Assembly (NCBI GenBank): GCA_009617715.1
Contig: VTFK01000274.1
Location: forward strand, 558,001-622,000
From: Plectrocnemia conspersa
Taxonomy: Eukaryota; Arthropoda; Insecta; Trichoptera; Polycentropodidae
DNA: 64,000 nt
Direction: 5' to 3'
The translations under genes and the position numbers were made by a program. Below the pieces are notes generated by a model, which searched no databases, was not told the origin of the DNA, and saw nothing but the letters and a program-made list of their open reading frames with translations. Shown piece after piece: positions 1 through 12,284 of the stretch (within the stretch, counting starts at the first letter, position 1; the number at the start of each line of letters is the position of its first letter).

Positions 1-470
1 AGATCTACCACCAACTTATCATTTGAAACAAATAATCGACGCAATACTTATAGCCTTGTTAATTCTTTGGAGGTTTCCGCGGTGTAGCACTAGGGTGCTG
101 ACTCTTTTCAGATGTGCTTTTTGTGGAGGGCCCGACAAGCCAAGGATGAAGTCCCGACGGCAGTCCCTCTGCTGTGTTGAGCTTCTGTGTGTATGTGTGG
201 GGGGTCGAACAGCTATCTCTGTGGTGCGCGTTTCCTACGCCTGATCTCGATGGCTACTAAGCTGCGACTATGGCTATTCTGTCACGTATATTATTGCCTG
301 TCATCTGGCAAAGATTAAGAAGTTCTAAGAACACAAACTTTGGAGATTTGGATGACTCATACATTTCCGCCGATGAGTCACTCCTTATCCTGTTCATGAA
401 TGTTTTTTGACTGTAGCCGCCGCACAAAATAATAAAAATATATATTAGGTCGTGCCTTAATTTCACATTA
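1..470. other. GC-richer unannotated segment
   Basis: The first 250 bases are clearly more GC-rich than what follows and contain a 73-codon open frame on the plus strand from 23. That frame has no recognisable motif, and a second short frame opposes it. It could be a piece of transposon untranslated region or a host regulatory segment. I cannot assign it. Confidence 0.3.
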
Positions 471-539
471 AAAATCCATACTTTAACGCAGGATTTAGCG
501 AAAATGTTACATTAAATAGATTCATTACTCATTGAATAG

Positions 540-822
540 ATTCATTTCCATGAATGTTTGTACTGTTTCACATATTTTACAGATGTTCCTAATGTCATCT
601 AATGTGAAGGGTTTCTCAGCCTCTTTCTTTTACTCCTCAGACGAGATCTCATCCATAGCCTCGTGCTGTTAGTCGCGATACAAATCTAATAGTTCTTCCA
701 TATTTCTCCACCAACTCTTGAATATCGTTTTCATTCACTCCAGTCCTATGTTCTTCCCCAATGACACAATTTCATCGACAAGTGACGGCTTCAGTTCATG
801 AGCAAACCCGCCAACCCAATTA
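540..822 (-). pseudogene. Tigger (TIGD1-like) transposase, C-terminal relic
   Basis: Read on the minus strand, this segment gives the acidic tail of a pogo/Tigger-type transposase in two frames. The first part reads WVGGFAHELKPSLVDEIV, then SLGKNIGLE, a stop, and VNENDIQELVEKY. A frame change follows, then MEELLDLYRD, a stop, QHEAMDEISSEE, a stop, and KKEAEKPFTLDDIRNICKIC. TIGD1-like proteins have this order after the DDE domain: a LGK..GLE segment, a D(V/I).ELVE segment, then EISSEEE. The catalytic domain itself is absent; the sequence upstream (840-1480) is AT-rich and shows no DDE motif. At least two in-frame stops and one frameshift make it a dead fragment. The family assignment comes from the segment order and is fairly secure; the exact ends are not. 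Confidence 0.62.
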
Positions 823-839
823 AGTCATAGTTTTCTTAG

Positions 840-1480
840 AGAAGAATTGAGGGTTGGTAACCCCCCCAATGTAAATATTTTTTCCAAATGTGTCTTAGGG
901 TATAATTTCGTTAAAATAGTGATTTGGTGTAAAGCATTTTAAAGTTCAAAATTTTCTGTTGGTCTATGGGCTTGAGTGATGGAGTGGTGTTGGGCAGTAA
1001 AAACTTAATCTTAATAGGCTCTATTTTTGAGAAACACTATTTTATTAAATTTCAAAAATTTTTTTTTAATTTGAAATTTAAAAATTAAAATCTTGATTAA
1101 ATAATAATGAATTTTAATTTATTTCATTAATATTAATTATCAAATGTTTTCTATGTTGGAACCGACAATCGTTTTATAAAAAAATAATTATTTGTATATT
1201 TTTTTCTATCTTGGTAATTTTTTTTATCCTTGGGCACGCTTCATACTAAAACGTTTCTTTACATTATTTTTATTTATTTAAATTAAATTAAGACCATTAT
1301 GATCTAACAGGTTACTCCAATGCGTCACGATGGTAAAAAAAACAATTAAACTAACATAAAAAATAGATTAAAGTAATACTTTCATAACATTTTAAAATTA
1401 AATTTCTATTTTCTTTTCACTACTTATATTATTAAATAATATAGAAGCTATGCTAAAAATAATGATATTTTAATATTAAT
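840..1480. other. AT-rich stretch, no gene seen
   Basis: Mostly homopolymer runs and TTTAATTT-like words. No open frame, splice-flanked segment or transposon end could be identified. It may be decayed remainder of the neighbouring Tigger or LINE relics. Confidence 0.5.
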
Positions 1481-1489
1481 TTAATATTA

Positions 1490-1945
1490 ACAAGTTCGAA
1501 AACGTTAATGTACCCAAAACTGGAATTCCTCCAGAATTGATTGTCAACAGCATCTTTCAGTAGTTTTAAGAAATTCTTAGCAACATACAACTTTCTGCGA
1601 GAACGCAAAGAATCAAATCACAATGCTCCTAAAATAAAGGCGCTGGGATATAAGAACGTATGATAATCAAATATACTACTATAAAGTCTGAACTTCCTGG
1701 AATATTTATCGTAGACGTCGTTTACGTGTAGAGAGAACCTCCACTTGCTCTCAAAAGTGATTCCGAGATCTTTAGTGAAAGTTTCTCTGGCCAAAATATT
1801 CCCACCGAGATCGTAGGAATAAATTGATGGCGAACGGGATCGAGAAAATGCCACACTATGGCACTTTCCGACATTAAAGTGCAAACGGTTAACGGAAGCC
1901 CATCTCCATAGAGAATCTAATTCATTCTGTAGAGAGAATCTGCAA
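1490..1945 (-). pseudogene. Jockey-like LINE reverse transcriptase, C-terminal fragment
   Basis: The minus strand reads LQNELDSLWRWASVNRLHFN, then VGKCHSVAFSRSRSP, YSYDLGGNILARE, TKDLGITFESKWRF and SLHVNDV. This is the post-catalytic part of a jockey/CR1-group reverse transcriptase: the L...W....RL.FN..KCH..SFSR block, then the KDLG(I/V)TFDSKL block. The 88-codon open part is 1618-1884. The frame can be followed upstream to about 1945, and after a stop downstream as FDSLRSRRKLYVAKNFLKLL, which matches the RR...K.FL.KLL motif that comes next in these proteins. The endonuclease, the YADD motif and the 3' end are missing. Its residues differ from the LINE at 7.7-8.7 kb, so it belongs to another lineage. 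Confidence 0.75.
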
Positions 1946-1949
1946 AAAT

Positions 1950-3280
1950 ATCTAGCATAATAAATCTAGCTTTGTTAATCAAAATATATGTTTAATTATT
2001 TTCTATGTTAAGGTAAAAAATTATAGCTTTATTATTAACTATATTCGTATTTACGAGTGTATAATATTATCAAACTGCGGTTATGGGATCGTTAAAATAT
2101 TATTGGCAGTATTACATATGGCGAAATGAGTTATGTTATGGTTCTACTTCTATTCAATTACTCAACGGCGAAAATAGCAAAGTATTTTTATGGTAACATT
2201 TTATCACAATTTGATCCGTATTTTAAAATATTTACTTTACTAGCCACCTTTTATCTAGAGCAAGTTTAAAACAGTGCAAATAGACACAAGCTTTCAACAC
2301 AAAAACGATCTTTGTTTTCAGCGGAGAGGAAAGGAAACGAGCGTTGAAACAATGAGTCGCCTACGACCTCAGTTATTCCAACTCTAGAGTATGCAAGTAC
2401 TTAGCCTAATACCATTTCAAAACAAAGACCACATAATAGTATAATTAACCACATATTCTTATGTATGTCCTATATAATTTAATTTGTCATATACATATAT
2501 TGATTTTATGACAATATGGTTGTATACGTGTTCATTCTAGGGGGTAGTATATAACGTTCACATAATACGTGTACGGACACGTGTCGTACGATGCGAAAAA
2601 TTGCTTTAATTATCAGACCCAGTTCGGACGGCGAGTGTATATACATAAACCCTCGATCGATCGGGTTCATAACCCAATTTCGAGCCGTTTTCCAATTGTC
2701 CAATTTTTCGCGTTCCGTTCGCTGGAGCGTTACGTTCCGATGGGGGAATATTGTTTCGAAACTGTCACCCGCAACGAATTTGCACCGCAGGTGCCGCGGT
2801 CATTTTTTTCCTACTCCTGAAAAAAATATATGCGATTGTGTCGTTTTTCTTTTCGTTTTTTCACGTTCGGAATATTTACTGGTGCGAGTACGATAACGGC
2901 TCTTTTCGATTTATCGAGGGTCGAGTGTGCAAGCGCCGGGCCAGTGCTGTGGAAGAATTGAAAATAATGGGAATTGTAGGCATTTTTGGGGCATTATGCA
3001 AGAATGGCTAGGATATAGTTAGACAAGATAAAGCTGTGTTTGCGCCGATGTGATGAAATCGAACCGCACTATTATACATTGCCAACTATCCTAAAACTTA
3101 TACCAACTAATATATCGATGGCGTAGATAACTTTATAATTGCCAATTTTACAGGAAGGGCAATACACTATTGGAGACTTTTTCATCAACTGGATGTTATG
3201 TGACTTCTTACGTAATTTTTTATGTATTTTTGGCAGCGTTGCTTCGTATAATATATGTTAACATAAGCCTTTAATAAGTG
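1950..3280. other. No recognised gene; GC-raised patch at 2570-2960
   Basis: The left half is AT-rich. From about 2570 to 2960 the CpG content rises, and all three plus frames stay open for 80-100 codons, which reflects a lack of TA-rich stops more than coding. No domain is recognised. Such a patch could be a conserved non-coding or regulatory segment; this is inference from composition only. Confidence 0.3.
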
Positions 3281-3284
3281 ACAA

Positions 3285-3900
3285 TCGATAAACAAAGACA
3301 GGTCCTAATAGTTCAAGACAAAAATTTTCTAGTCAAATTTACACACCAACGTGACAATCTGAATATTGCGTTATCAAGTCATAAACATCGGCAGGTCAGT
3401 TGTCATTTTTCATACTGAACGATATAGCTTTTAGAGTATTTCTCATAAAAACAAGAGCTTAGCGGTCATCAAACAAGGTGCGGACGGTACGTAATAATAA
3501 ACGAAGCATTACAATAACTTTTAGAATCTTAAAAGTACAAATACCATTGTGTTTGTTTCCCGGATTATTACCTACACTAAAAAGTTTAAAAACAACGACG
3601 GTTTACACTGTACAAACGAACACACACATGCCAGTATTAGTCGTGTACGTTAAAAGTAGGCGAGTACTAAATCTCCCTCTGGATGGGCAATGTGTATAAA
3701 TGGTTGATACAAAAGGCCCAAATATAACTTAAAATCAAGAGCTCTCCAACTTGGACTCGTTGAGTTTGTACAAACTTGAAACTAAGAGGACGTAGACCAA
3801 CTTCAGACGGAGAAGATCGCGGAAAAAACCGCTTCCCTCTTCACGCCCGACATCCAAAAACCAGAGCTTAACCGTTTCGGAGACGTCTGGATGCTTCTGA
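3285..3900 (-). repeat. Dispersed repeat R1, copy 1
   Basis: On the minus strand this segment shares three blocks with 14160-14640 (+), in the same order: a core GCGTGAAGAGGGAAGCGGTT, a block around CCGTCGTTGTTTTTAAAC, and a block GACAACTGACCTGCCGATG followed by TTATGACTT and later GGACCTGTCTTTGTT. The core also recurs at 12285-12500 and 26875-27010. The family is not recognised. It could be part of a LINE or a large non-autonomous element. Confidence 0.6.
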
Positions 3901-4556
3901 CGCAGACACAGAAAAAGATTTCACGTATACAACCACTAAAATTTACAAACTGTACAAAACGCAATTCTAATGGTTGCACAATAACACATTGTCTTAAATA
4001 CAAAATGTTTTTAACGAACATCTAAACGAAAATTATTTACAACCAACAGCAAATGGTGTTCAAGTTTTGTGTTATTTTATCAGGATCTGGAATAGTAGAT
4101 TAATTGCAATATAATATTTTCAAATTATTCAAGACTTCATTTGCTGGGTCCTGATTTTAATTTTTACTAAGATAAACAAAGTAGTAAAAAAATAGCGACA
4201 AAGACAAAGGTTAACAAAATAAGCACTGCAAAACTCCGGATAAATCGTGTAAAATTCTGAAAGGAAATTGATTAAAATATCCATGCGATATGCAACTAAA
4301 ATGCAAATAGTGGTCTTATGCAATTTTACTGTTAGTTGTATTTTTACGTGTATTTAAAAAAACATTTTGTACTTTTTAGGTTGTAAAATATATGTTTATG
4401 TGAATACCGAATAAATAATTACACTAAACATTATTTGATTGTTATTTTTAAATCACGGTAGTGTCAGGTGGCATCTTTCTTTTGGGCAGTAGTGTTTATA
4501 TTATAAGTACTTATAATTCAACTTTTATAAGGTTCTTGAAAATATAAAAAAAAGGT
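3900..4556. other. AT-rich stretch, no gene seen
   Basis: Contains short open frames on both strands without recognisable motifs. No transposon ends found. Confidence 0.4.
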
Positions 4557-5150
4557 TTCATTTCTCGAGAAATGAGAATTCTCATTTTCTAGAGAAATTT
4601 CGATAAATAAAATAATAAGTTATAAATAAAATAATAGCGAGCGAATAATCGAAGGATCGGAATGGATCAATTTACTTCGATTAATTACAGAGTGTCGAGT
4701 TACGAAGTAATTTCGGGCTCCCGTATTTATATCCGAATTGTAGAAAAAAAATAACTTTTCACATTGCTTTACGCTTTTCATATTTTTACTAAGATAGAGA
4801 TAAAAAATAATTATGTATTATTTAAAGCGAGATTTAAGTTCCCCACAGGCAAGTCAAATTTTATGGCGTATCTCTGTGGAAAATGTTTGTAACCTACCAT
4901 TTCTTATCTGATTATTAATCTAGTTCTTAGATCAAATAAAAAATAAGGCCGACTAGAGTAATTGGGAAATTTGTGAACAATGTTTTGCTATTTCCATACG
5001 AACTATTTTCAAACATCTGGCACGGATTATTTTTTATTCAGCAGCTTGGAAATATATCAGCGGTAGTAATTCATTTAAACAAAAAATGGCTGCATGAAAA
5101 ATTTCGAGAAATCAGAAAATTTCTCGAGTAGAAACACTAGGTGTAACCCA
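4557..5150 (+). repeat. Repeat R2, copy 1 (CTCGAGAAAT-ended)
   Basis: This copy aligns in the same orientation with 52895-53490. Shared landmarks in order are an ATTACAGAG/GTTACAGAG block, a TCGGGCTCCCG/TCGAGCTCCCGA block, ACAGGCAA followed by TTTTATGGCGTA (or TTTTATGACGTA), CTGTGGAAA, and AACATCTG. Both ends of this copy carry the palindromic word TCTCGAGAAAT in opposite arrangement, so it may be a MITE with degenerate inverted ends. No coding capacity is seen. Confidence 0.6.
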
Positions 5151-7690
5151 AATTTTGTTGTCCATTAATTTTGGGTAAAGTTGTTCTCATCTTCTTGCTG
5201 TGTTGGTGACCAAAACATCTTTGATTTTTTATTAACATTCAGCGATATATGAATGTATGATTGAATAAATATTTTTTGATGAGCACAATCCGAAGACAAC
5301 TATAATAAGTTTATTTAGTACATTCATGAATTGCCATAACATGACAAAACATAGTTTAAACTTTCCAAAAATTTTAATAAACTTTGTCATATATTTTCTA
5401 TTGACACCAAAACACATTTTTTTACAACGTATGAAACGTATTTAATATAATCGTAAATGCACCTGTGTACAGTTATTAAACTGATTAAAATATAATTTAA
5501 TAATTAATATAACTATGTATTACTAAGTGTAATATTAATGTTTTAAAATGTTAATATTTTATTTACATAAAATAATTCTTTGGATTAAGATTCTAAAATA
5601 TTTTAGTTATAATTCGATTTCACACAAGTTCGGGTCTGACATAATTACTTCAAGTCAACATTTCTAACCCTAATCAAAACATTGAAATCAAAAATAACTT
5701 AAGCAACGCAATGCTAATTCGAAAATCAAATAGTCATTTGGCAAAATTTATACAGCGCCTGTTGACCAACATAATTAATTTTGTGACAAAACTTTGCGTA
5801 GGTATTTCGCAAATCCACGAGGGCCACTTCGTAATTTATATACGACGGTATTAAAATATTATAAGGGAGGGGTCGGAAAAGCTATTGTAAATATATGAAT
5901 ACGCTACTCTGAAAAAGCTATCATACGCATTTGTGCGTTGTGAAATTTCGAAATGAAAATATTTACACTGGAAAAAAAAGATCATTCATTCTTTCCCCGC
6001 AGCGTATAACTGCAATCTCAAAAGATAATCTCGAAAAGCCGGATTCGTCTACTTTTTTTGCGGGCGGACGCAAAGAAAACTCCAATTACTCGTTTTGTTA
6101 TACACGGTGGTTCGTAAGTCACTGTATTAAAATTTGTAGATTCATTATGTAAAAATTCACGTCGGAGCAACGCATAAAACTCTTTGAATTTTGCATAGAT
6201 GGTATTACGCATCAAGAACGAAACCATCGATACATAGTATTTTTAAATGATTGATCATTTTAATATATATGCAATATTATTAAAAAATATATAATGTGAT
6301 ACTTGTGGACCACCTTGTAAAATAAAAAAAATATTTTACGCTCTTGGGAAAAGTCATCAAAAAATATTTATCCGAGCGGTCTCCATTCGCCGAGAGAACA
6401 ATTGCTCGTCCAAAACCTTATCGACGAGTTGACGAAAGACAGTATTTTCTTAATTTCGCATAAAACGCTGGGTTAAATATTTTTGGCAGTCGTTTGTGAT
6501 TTTTTTACGTTTGGCATCGTTCCCCTCGGACGTTTTAAAAAGTGGTTAATTGTCGTCAAAAAGTGAAACCACACGCGAGGACGCAGAGGGTCCATAATTC
6601 ATCATAATCATCCGAAGTCGGGGGAGTGATACGGTCTACTGCTTGGCTTGTGTCACATTAATCTGGCGATTATATCTTGGTACTAAAGTGTTAGTGATAA
6701 AATAATCAAAAACACTTTTCTCATTTAAAAAAAAGTTGGATCGAATTTGCTGTAGAAAATGCTGTGCAGTCAGAAAAGTGATGAATGATTTTTGGATTTT
6801 TAAAGTTCCGATCTCACGTTTGAAACTAATATGAACCGTGATGCAATGTGAGTTTTACGTGCTTTTAACATATACAAGTAACTTTTAAATTTTTGTAGTC
6901 TATATTTTAAGAATTTTCGAATTTCTTCCTTGACTTGGTGATTAGTAGAGACAAGTGTCTGTTGAGCAATTGTAATTTTTCAATTTTCGCATTGTAATTT
7001 TCCATTTTTCGCATTTTTTTAAATATGCATACATTTGCAAGCAAAATATAATAAAAAAGTCTCAAAAAACGTATTCTTATTTAACAAAAAAACAAAAACA
7101 TTTTTTAATTTCTTTGCAGTTAGTGTATTTTGGTAAATCATTAAAGGTTTTAAATGGAATATATTTTAAAGAATTTAAACTTCACAAAAAATGCTTGAGT
7201 GATGTGTCCTCGGCAGATGTAATTTCATAATTATCTAGCTGTTTTCTAAATTTAAATTTAGTATTTATAATCGATTTTCCATATAGGTGACTTTTATTAG
7301 GTAGAATAATTATAGGCAAAATTTCAGTTTTCATATATACATATGTATGTCTTTCATGTGTGTATCAAAAAGCAAATTTAACGGATTTTTTAGCGCTATT
7401 TTGAATAACTAAGTGATACATGCGCGTAAGAATATTCGTTGTCTCGCTTGTTCTTGTTGAAGCGGCATTGCTCATCTGAAGGATTTTCGTCTGTTTCACA
7501 TCCGACTATAAAAATAAATATTTCGGCTGATTTCGCACAAAAAATAATATACTATATTTAATATCACACTAACTGGTTGTCAACCCTTCGGTACGAGTGT
7601 GTTAGTTCAGCGTTCGTGTGTTTTGGATAAAAAGTGGAAGCTGTGACGTTCACTGATTTATTTGTAAATTTTAAAACGCAAGACATACTT
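5150..7690. other. AT-rich stretch, no gene seen
   Basis: Low-complexity A/T runs dominate. Two less AT-rich patches stand out, at about 5930-6230 and 6350-6660. Short opposed open frames in the first patch have no recognisable motif. No splice-flanked open segment was found. Confidence 0.4.
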
Positions 7691-8715
7691 ATATGTTAGA
7701 TGACTATGAAGATGTGCATAATCTATGTTTAATTTAGTTTTACACGATAATATATTTATAAACTTGTATAACATTTTTATAATAGTTATGCTTATAACAT
7801 TTTTTTTCCTATAGTAGACCTAAGAATTTTATACCATCATTTTTTGTGATTAGAGAATTATTTACAGTGGTTATGATATCAAAATTATCATTAAATATCA
7901 TATAGTTGGTTTTTATAATTAAGGTCCCAAAATAGAGCCCTGTGGAATTCCACACTTAGTCACTTCCCATTCGCTTTGTTTACCATTTATTATAACGAGT
8001 TGTCTGTTATTTAAATGTATTTTTAATATTATAAATTTAGCATTGATCTTATTATATTTCAATATGTTTTAATTTCTCTAATAATATTTTACGGTTTACT
8101 ATGAAAATTTTTTTGTAAGTCTATAAATAATGCTGAAGTTTTATTCTTATCGTATTTTTGTTGTATTTTATTAATTAAATCAAAAGCTGCATATTATGTA
8201 TTAGATTTGTTTCTAAATCTGTATGGTAATTATGATTAAAAAAATATGTTTTATAAAAATTAATTTATTTCATTTGCTAGAATTGATCCAATTTTTTTTA
8301 TGGAAGTGGTAAACAAATATAGGACGATAGCTATTATTGACTTAACTTGAGCCATATTTGTGATTGTGCTTATAACATCAATAATAATTTGTATTTGACC
8401 TAATAAAAATTTTCCAATTAAGATGAAATATTTATTAAATTTATGGGTTATTTTTTATATATGTATTTAAATCTCCATTAATATTTAGAATAATTTTCTT
8501 CTCATTTTTATTTTCTGGAGTATTTTTGATAATTGTTTAAATATTTTTGCATATTTTAAATAGTAATCTACTTTTATTTTTCTCCAATAAGCAGTTACAG
8601 CTTTTCTAGCATATTTTATACTAGATGCTAGATTTATATTTTTAATAAAGCTATTTAGATGCTCATCAAACCATGGACCGATGTCTATATTTTTATTATC
8701 TGAACTTTGTGTCAA
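7690..8715 (-). pseudogene. LINE reverse transcriptase relic, family A copy 1
   Basis: The minus strand gives, in order: a linker before the RT domain, GPWFDEHLNSFIKN and DYYLKYAKIFKQLSKI (8485-8715); the fingers/palm segment AAFDLINKIQQKYDKNKT then SALFIDLQKNF; ILLEKLKHIEI; NNRQLVIINGKQSEWEV; and KCGIPQGSILGP (7922-7950). After that it jumps straight to KTNYMIFNDNFDI and ITKNDGIKFLGLL, which normally follow the YADD motif by about 60 residues. This domain order is that of jockey/CR1-group non-LTR elements. Stops and frame changes are frequent. Compared with the related copy at 22255-22760, about 195 bp containing the YADD region is missing. The endonuclease is not seen. This copy is non-functional. 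Confidence 0.75.
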
Positions 8716-10620
8716 GGTTTTATATTTACTTTTACTTGTAAAGGTCTAAATTTTATTTATAAAATTATTTAAGTCTTCATTGTCATTTTCTAAAAATTAG
8801 CTGATTTTATTATATTATATTTTGTAGTTTATAGTTAATTTTAAACATATTTTTAATTGATTCACGATTATTGGATATTTTTATCATATTATTTAACTTC
8901 GATATATTTTTTTTATTGAATTTATACTTAAACATATTAATTTTGATTTATATTTAAAAAGGACGTTTCGTCGTTAGTTAGGAGGAGCTTGTACAATTCA
9001 CGTGAGATGGTGCATATATTTTTTATGTGTGCGCCACATTTTATTTTTATTATTTTGTACTTTATTTTAAATATTCGTTTATACAAAAGTGTACATGTAA
9101 TTTAAATAGAAACCCTAATTTAGTAACCTGTATAAATATATTATTATATAATTATTGAAAGATGTTATTTACGATTGTATTTTACTCTAATCTACTAATT
9201 ATTTACATTGATAAAATTGTGTGCTCAATATTGAGCATTTATTGATGAATTCCAGTATTGTGAAATGTAAATAGATACTTTACTTTATTCAAATATTTAG
9301 TATTAGTATTTGGACCTTTCTGAGAAAATAGTATAACATTTTCCTTAAGAATGAATGGTTTATCATTATATGTGTGTATTTAACATTTATATTTAATTAA
9401 TTAAGCACAAAACATACCAAATAAAGATGTTTTTTTGCTGATTTTTTTTCTTCAAATAGTACTTATAGTCTGCCTAGATTTAATACACCAGATATATCTA
9501 AGCGGTAGATTTACAATATTAATAATGATTATGCATTGCACTCAGTATTATACCAGAGTGCAGTCGTAATCCATATTCATCCTCCGATATTAAATGTTAC
9601 CTGTTCATAGGCACTTGCTTATTATCATCATCAAACCACGAATTGAACCATAATGACGTTGATGCGGCTTCCAATTCTGCCAGTTAATTAGCGCCGTTAA
9701 AGCGTTAACCGGCGCGAGCGAGTATTTATTATTTATGTACGGGAGGAATTCGCGTGCCAAATTCGTCGTTGCAAATATAGATGTATGTTGAAAATATTAC
9801 ATTCGAGACTATTTCGAATTGTGCGCTATGAACCCACGCGTTTTTCGTCGGCTTGGTTCGTAACCAATTTATCATATTAACTGGCGCGTGAATTAGTTTC
9901 ATAGGGCTGACCGACCGGCGGTTAATATTTGATTGCTGCAAAGTATATAGGGTTTAGAAGCGGAGGTAAAGGAAAAGTTGACTCGATTTGATTTTATTTT
10001 TATTAATATTTCGGTAACAACATGACAGGCGTTAGCCCAATGAGTTACAGTGGGGTAAACACAACCATAACTACTAAGTTAGTAGAGAGACAGGCAAAGT
10101 ATATTCTATTAATTACTAAAAACTAATATTACAGTTTATAATCAATATATATTATTAACTCGATTTTTTTAATTATTCATCCCTGAGATTAGATAAAGTT
10201 AGGAAAACCTAATCTGTGATAATTGATTTTTAATTATATAATAATCACATTAGAAATTTAAAGGATTTTAAGTCTTTCAGGAATTACTCTTCGACTTATG
10301 TATAGCACTGGTTTATCAAACTTAGTTAAAAAATAACCCGGTTTACTTACGACTACATAGTTAAATAATATGTTCATAAATGGTTATACAATGGCGATGT
10401 TTTTGAAGCTGGTGAATCAAGACCGATTAATCAAAAGGCGTTCGAAGGACGTTTTGTGAAATTTATGCGAAACGCTTATGAATATGTTTGCGTTGTTCGT
10501 GTTATTATTATTACAATATAATTATGCGTTCTCTGCCGTTGTTAACCGCTTTGATAAATTTATATTATATTGTTATTTATCGTAATTGTATAATAACAAT
10601 TTTGCATTTTAATTAAATAT
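8716..10620. other. No gene seen; CpG-raised patch at 9650-9950
   Basis: 8716-9640 is AT-rich and featureless. 9650-9950 has many CG dinucleotides and a motif-free 70-codon frame on the minus strand. It resembles a conserved non-coding block more than a gene, though that rests on composition only. Confidence 0.3.
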
Positions 10621-10633
10621 TCCTGTTTTACAG

Positions 10634-10673
10634 TTTCAGGCGCAGCATTCAGGTCGCTACTGGAAGGCTTTTG
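10634..10673 (+). CDS. Possible 40-nt internal exon
   Basis: A polypyrimidine tract and acceptor (TTCCTGTTTTACAG) precede a GC-richer 40-base segment that ends at a consensus donor, TTG/GTAAGT. A second acceptor, TTTCAG, six bases further in would give a 34-nt exon. All three frames are open; one reads FQAQHSGRYWKAF and another SGAAFRSLLEGFW. Surrounding DNA is AT-rich, which is how a small exon inside long introns would look. The protein is not recognised, and both splice sites could have arisen by chance. Confidence 0.35.
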
Positions 10674-10942
10674 GTAAGTTATTATTTGAATTAACTAAAT
10701 AGTAAGTTAAGTTGTTAACAAAGCAGTATATATTTATTGCTATCTAATTTTTTTTTAAATTCAGAACTCAAAAAATACGAGCCTTAAATTATTAACTGAA
10801 CTAACCTTACCGGTGAATATCAATAAAATATGTAGAAAATCCTTTTATCTCTTTTATAATTGACTATGTTGAGAATAGCTAAAAAAAGTTTAAATATTTA
10901 ATAGCAACAAGCAAATACTAAATACTATTCACACACACTCAC

Positions 10943-10980
10943 CAGCTGCGGTACCTCACGATAGTGAGGTACCGACAGCT
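10943..10980. repeat. Perfect 11-bp hairpin with extended arms
   Basis: CGGTACCTCAC and GTGAGGTACCG flank a 4-base loop, GATA. With a one-base interruption the arms extend through CAGCT on the left and AGCT on the right, giving about 16 bp each. It is GC-rich in an AT-rich setting, with no flanking transposon signature seen. Confidence 0.85.
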
Positions 10981-10989
10981 AGTAATAAT

Positions 10990-12280
10990 AATTGACATGT
11001 AGGATATATTTATGAAACATTAAATATATACACCATTTAAAAAGTAATAATTTTACTGCAACATTATTTTATTCGTCTTACATTTTTAACTTTCTAATAG
11101 ACATGTTTTTTTCTGAACCACCCATTTCGGTTTTACGTAACTGTAAGTTGCCCAAACGGAAAAATTTCGCCGACACAACACGTGTGCTTTATCCGCTACC
11201 GGGCGGACATTTTTAGACACCTTTCCTGTTATGTGTCATGTGACACAAGTGAATCGATCCTTTCAGTGCAAGGTGAATCATCTAAACGTCGCCGTCGGGC
11301 GTGCCAAAAAGGTGTTATATACTTTTTGTTATCGCAGACCGCTACGTATGTATGTATATACAGCCGTATATTTTCTTTTATCTCCACATGTCTTTAGATA
11401 AAAGGAAAATCACCGAATTATCTGTAGGAATGTCTCTTTCAACCAAACCGACATCAATTGATCACCTGCCAAATTAGTTGACTAATCGAAGTTAACGATG
11501 CGCCAACGTGCATTCATTATACACATACTAAACATTGACAATTTTAACGCGTTTAGTTTGTAAGTTGTGCGTCAGACCGTCCTGAAATTTCTTTTCAAAA
11601 GTATTCGGATGGATTATATTCTCACTTTGTCTATGGATTTTTAGACCTGATGAAACATTCTCAGCTGTCATTATATCTCTCTGCTGAATTCTAGTTACGC
11701 GTGCGTAAACTTACTTACGTCAGCTCGAGGATAATTTCGACGCCGTTTGTCTTCCGATGACTTAATTGTGGAAGCGAATATCTGATGTCATCATTAACCC
11801 GAAAAGGCAAAGCTATTTTTCTGGTTTATCTCAGTAAACACTATATACATGTTTGATAATTTAAACCAAAATTAACAAAGGTATCTTCTTATCCGTTTCA
11901 AGCTTTCAATAAAAAGTAATTAATTAATAAATAATATTGATTATTTTTATTCTGCAATATATATTTATAGATAAACCGCTGAACTTATATTTAGTTTTAC
12001 CTATACGATTTTTCAGATATCATATTTTTTTCTTCATCGTTTAATTATATGTGTGTGCTGATTATGATCAGACTTTGATACAAAGCATATATTTCACATT
12101 AATTTCAAACTGATTTTGTAAGATAAGTCGCTACATAAACACGCTCTGCGAAGTATAATTTAACATTATATTGTATTAGTGTTAAGCTATTTAGTTATAA
12201 GCGATTATTATTGTGCAACATTTATTTAGTCTAGATATGGTTTGTATAAGTTTTAATCTGGTATAAAGTATCTAGTCGTC
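10990..12280. other. No gene; less AT-rich patch at 11100-11800
   Basis: A 71-codon plus frame at 11182-11397 has no recognisable motif. On the minus strand, 11719-11781 ends in a strong donor (GAC/GTAAGT) and is open in the frame IFASTIKSSEDKRRRNYPRAD read in two parts, but its acceptor (GATGACATCAG) is weak. The rest is AT-rich. Confidence 0.3.
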
Positions 12281-12284
12281 TCCA

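Noticed and set aside
2591..2896. 101-codon plus-strand frame as a gene
   Set aside because: Three overlapping frames are equally open in a CG-raised patch, with no motif and no splice support.
7570..7650. Initiator-type promoter around GTTAGTTCAGCGTTCGTGTG
   Set aside because: Only a loose initiator resemblance, with no downstream open exon before the LINE relic.
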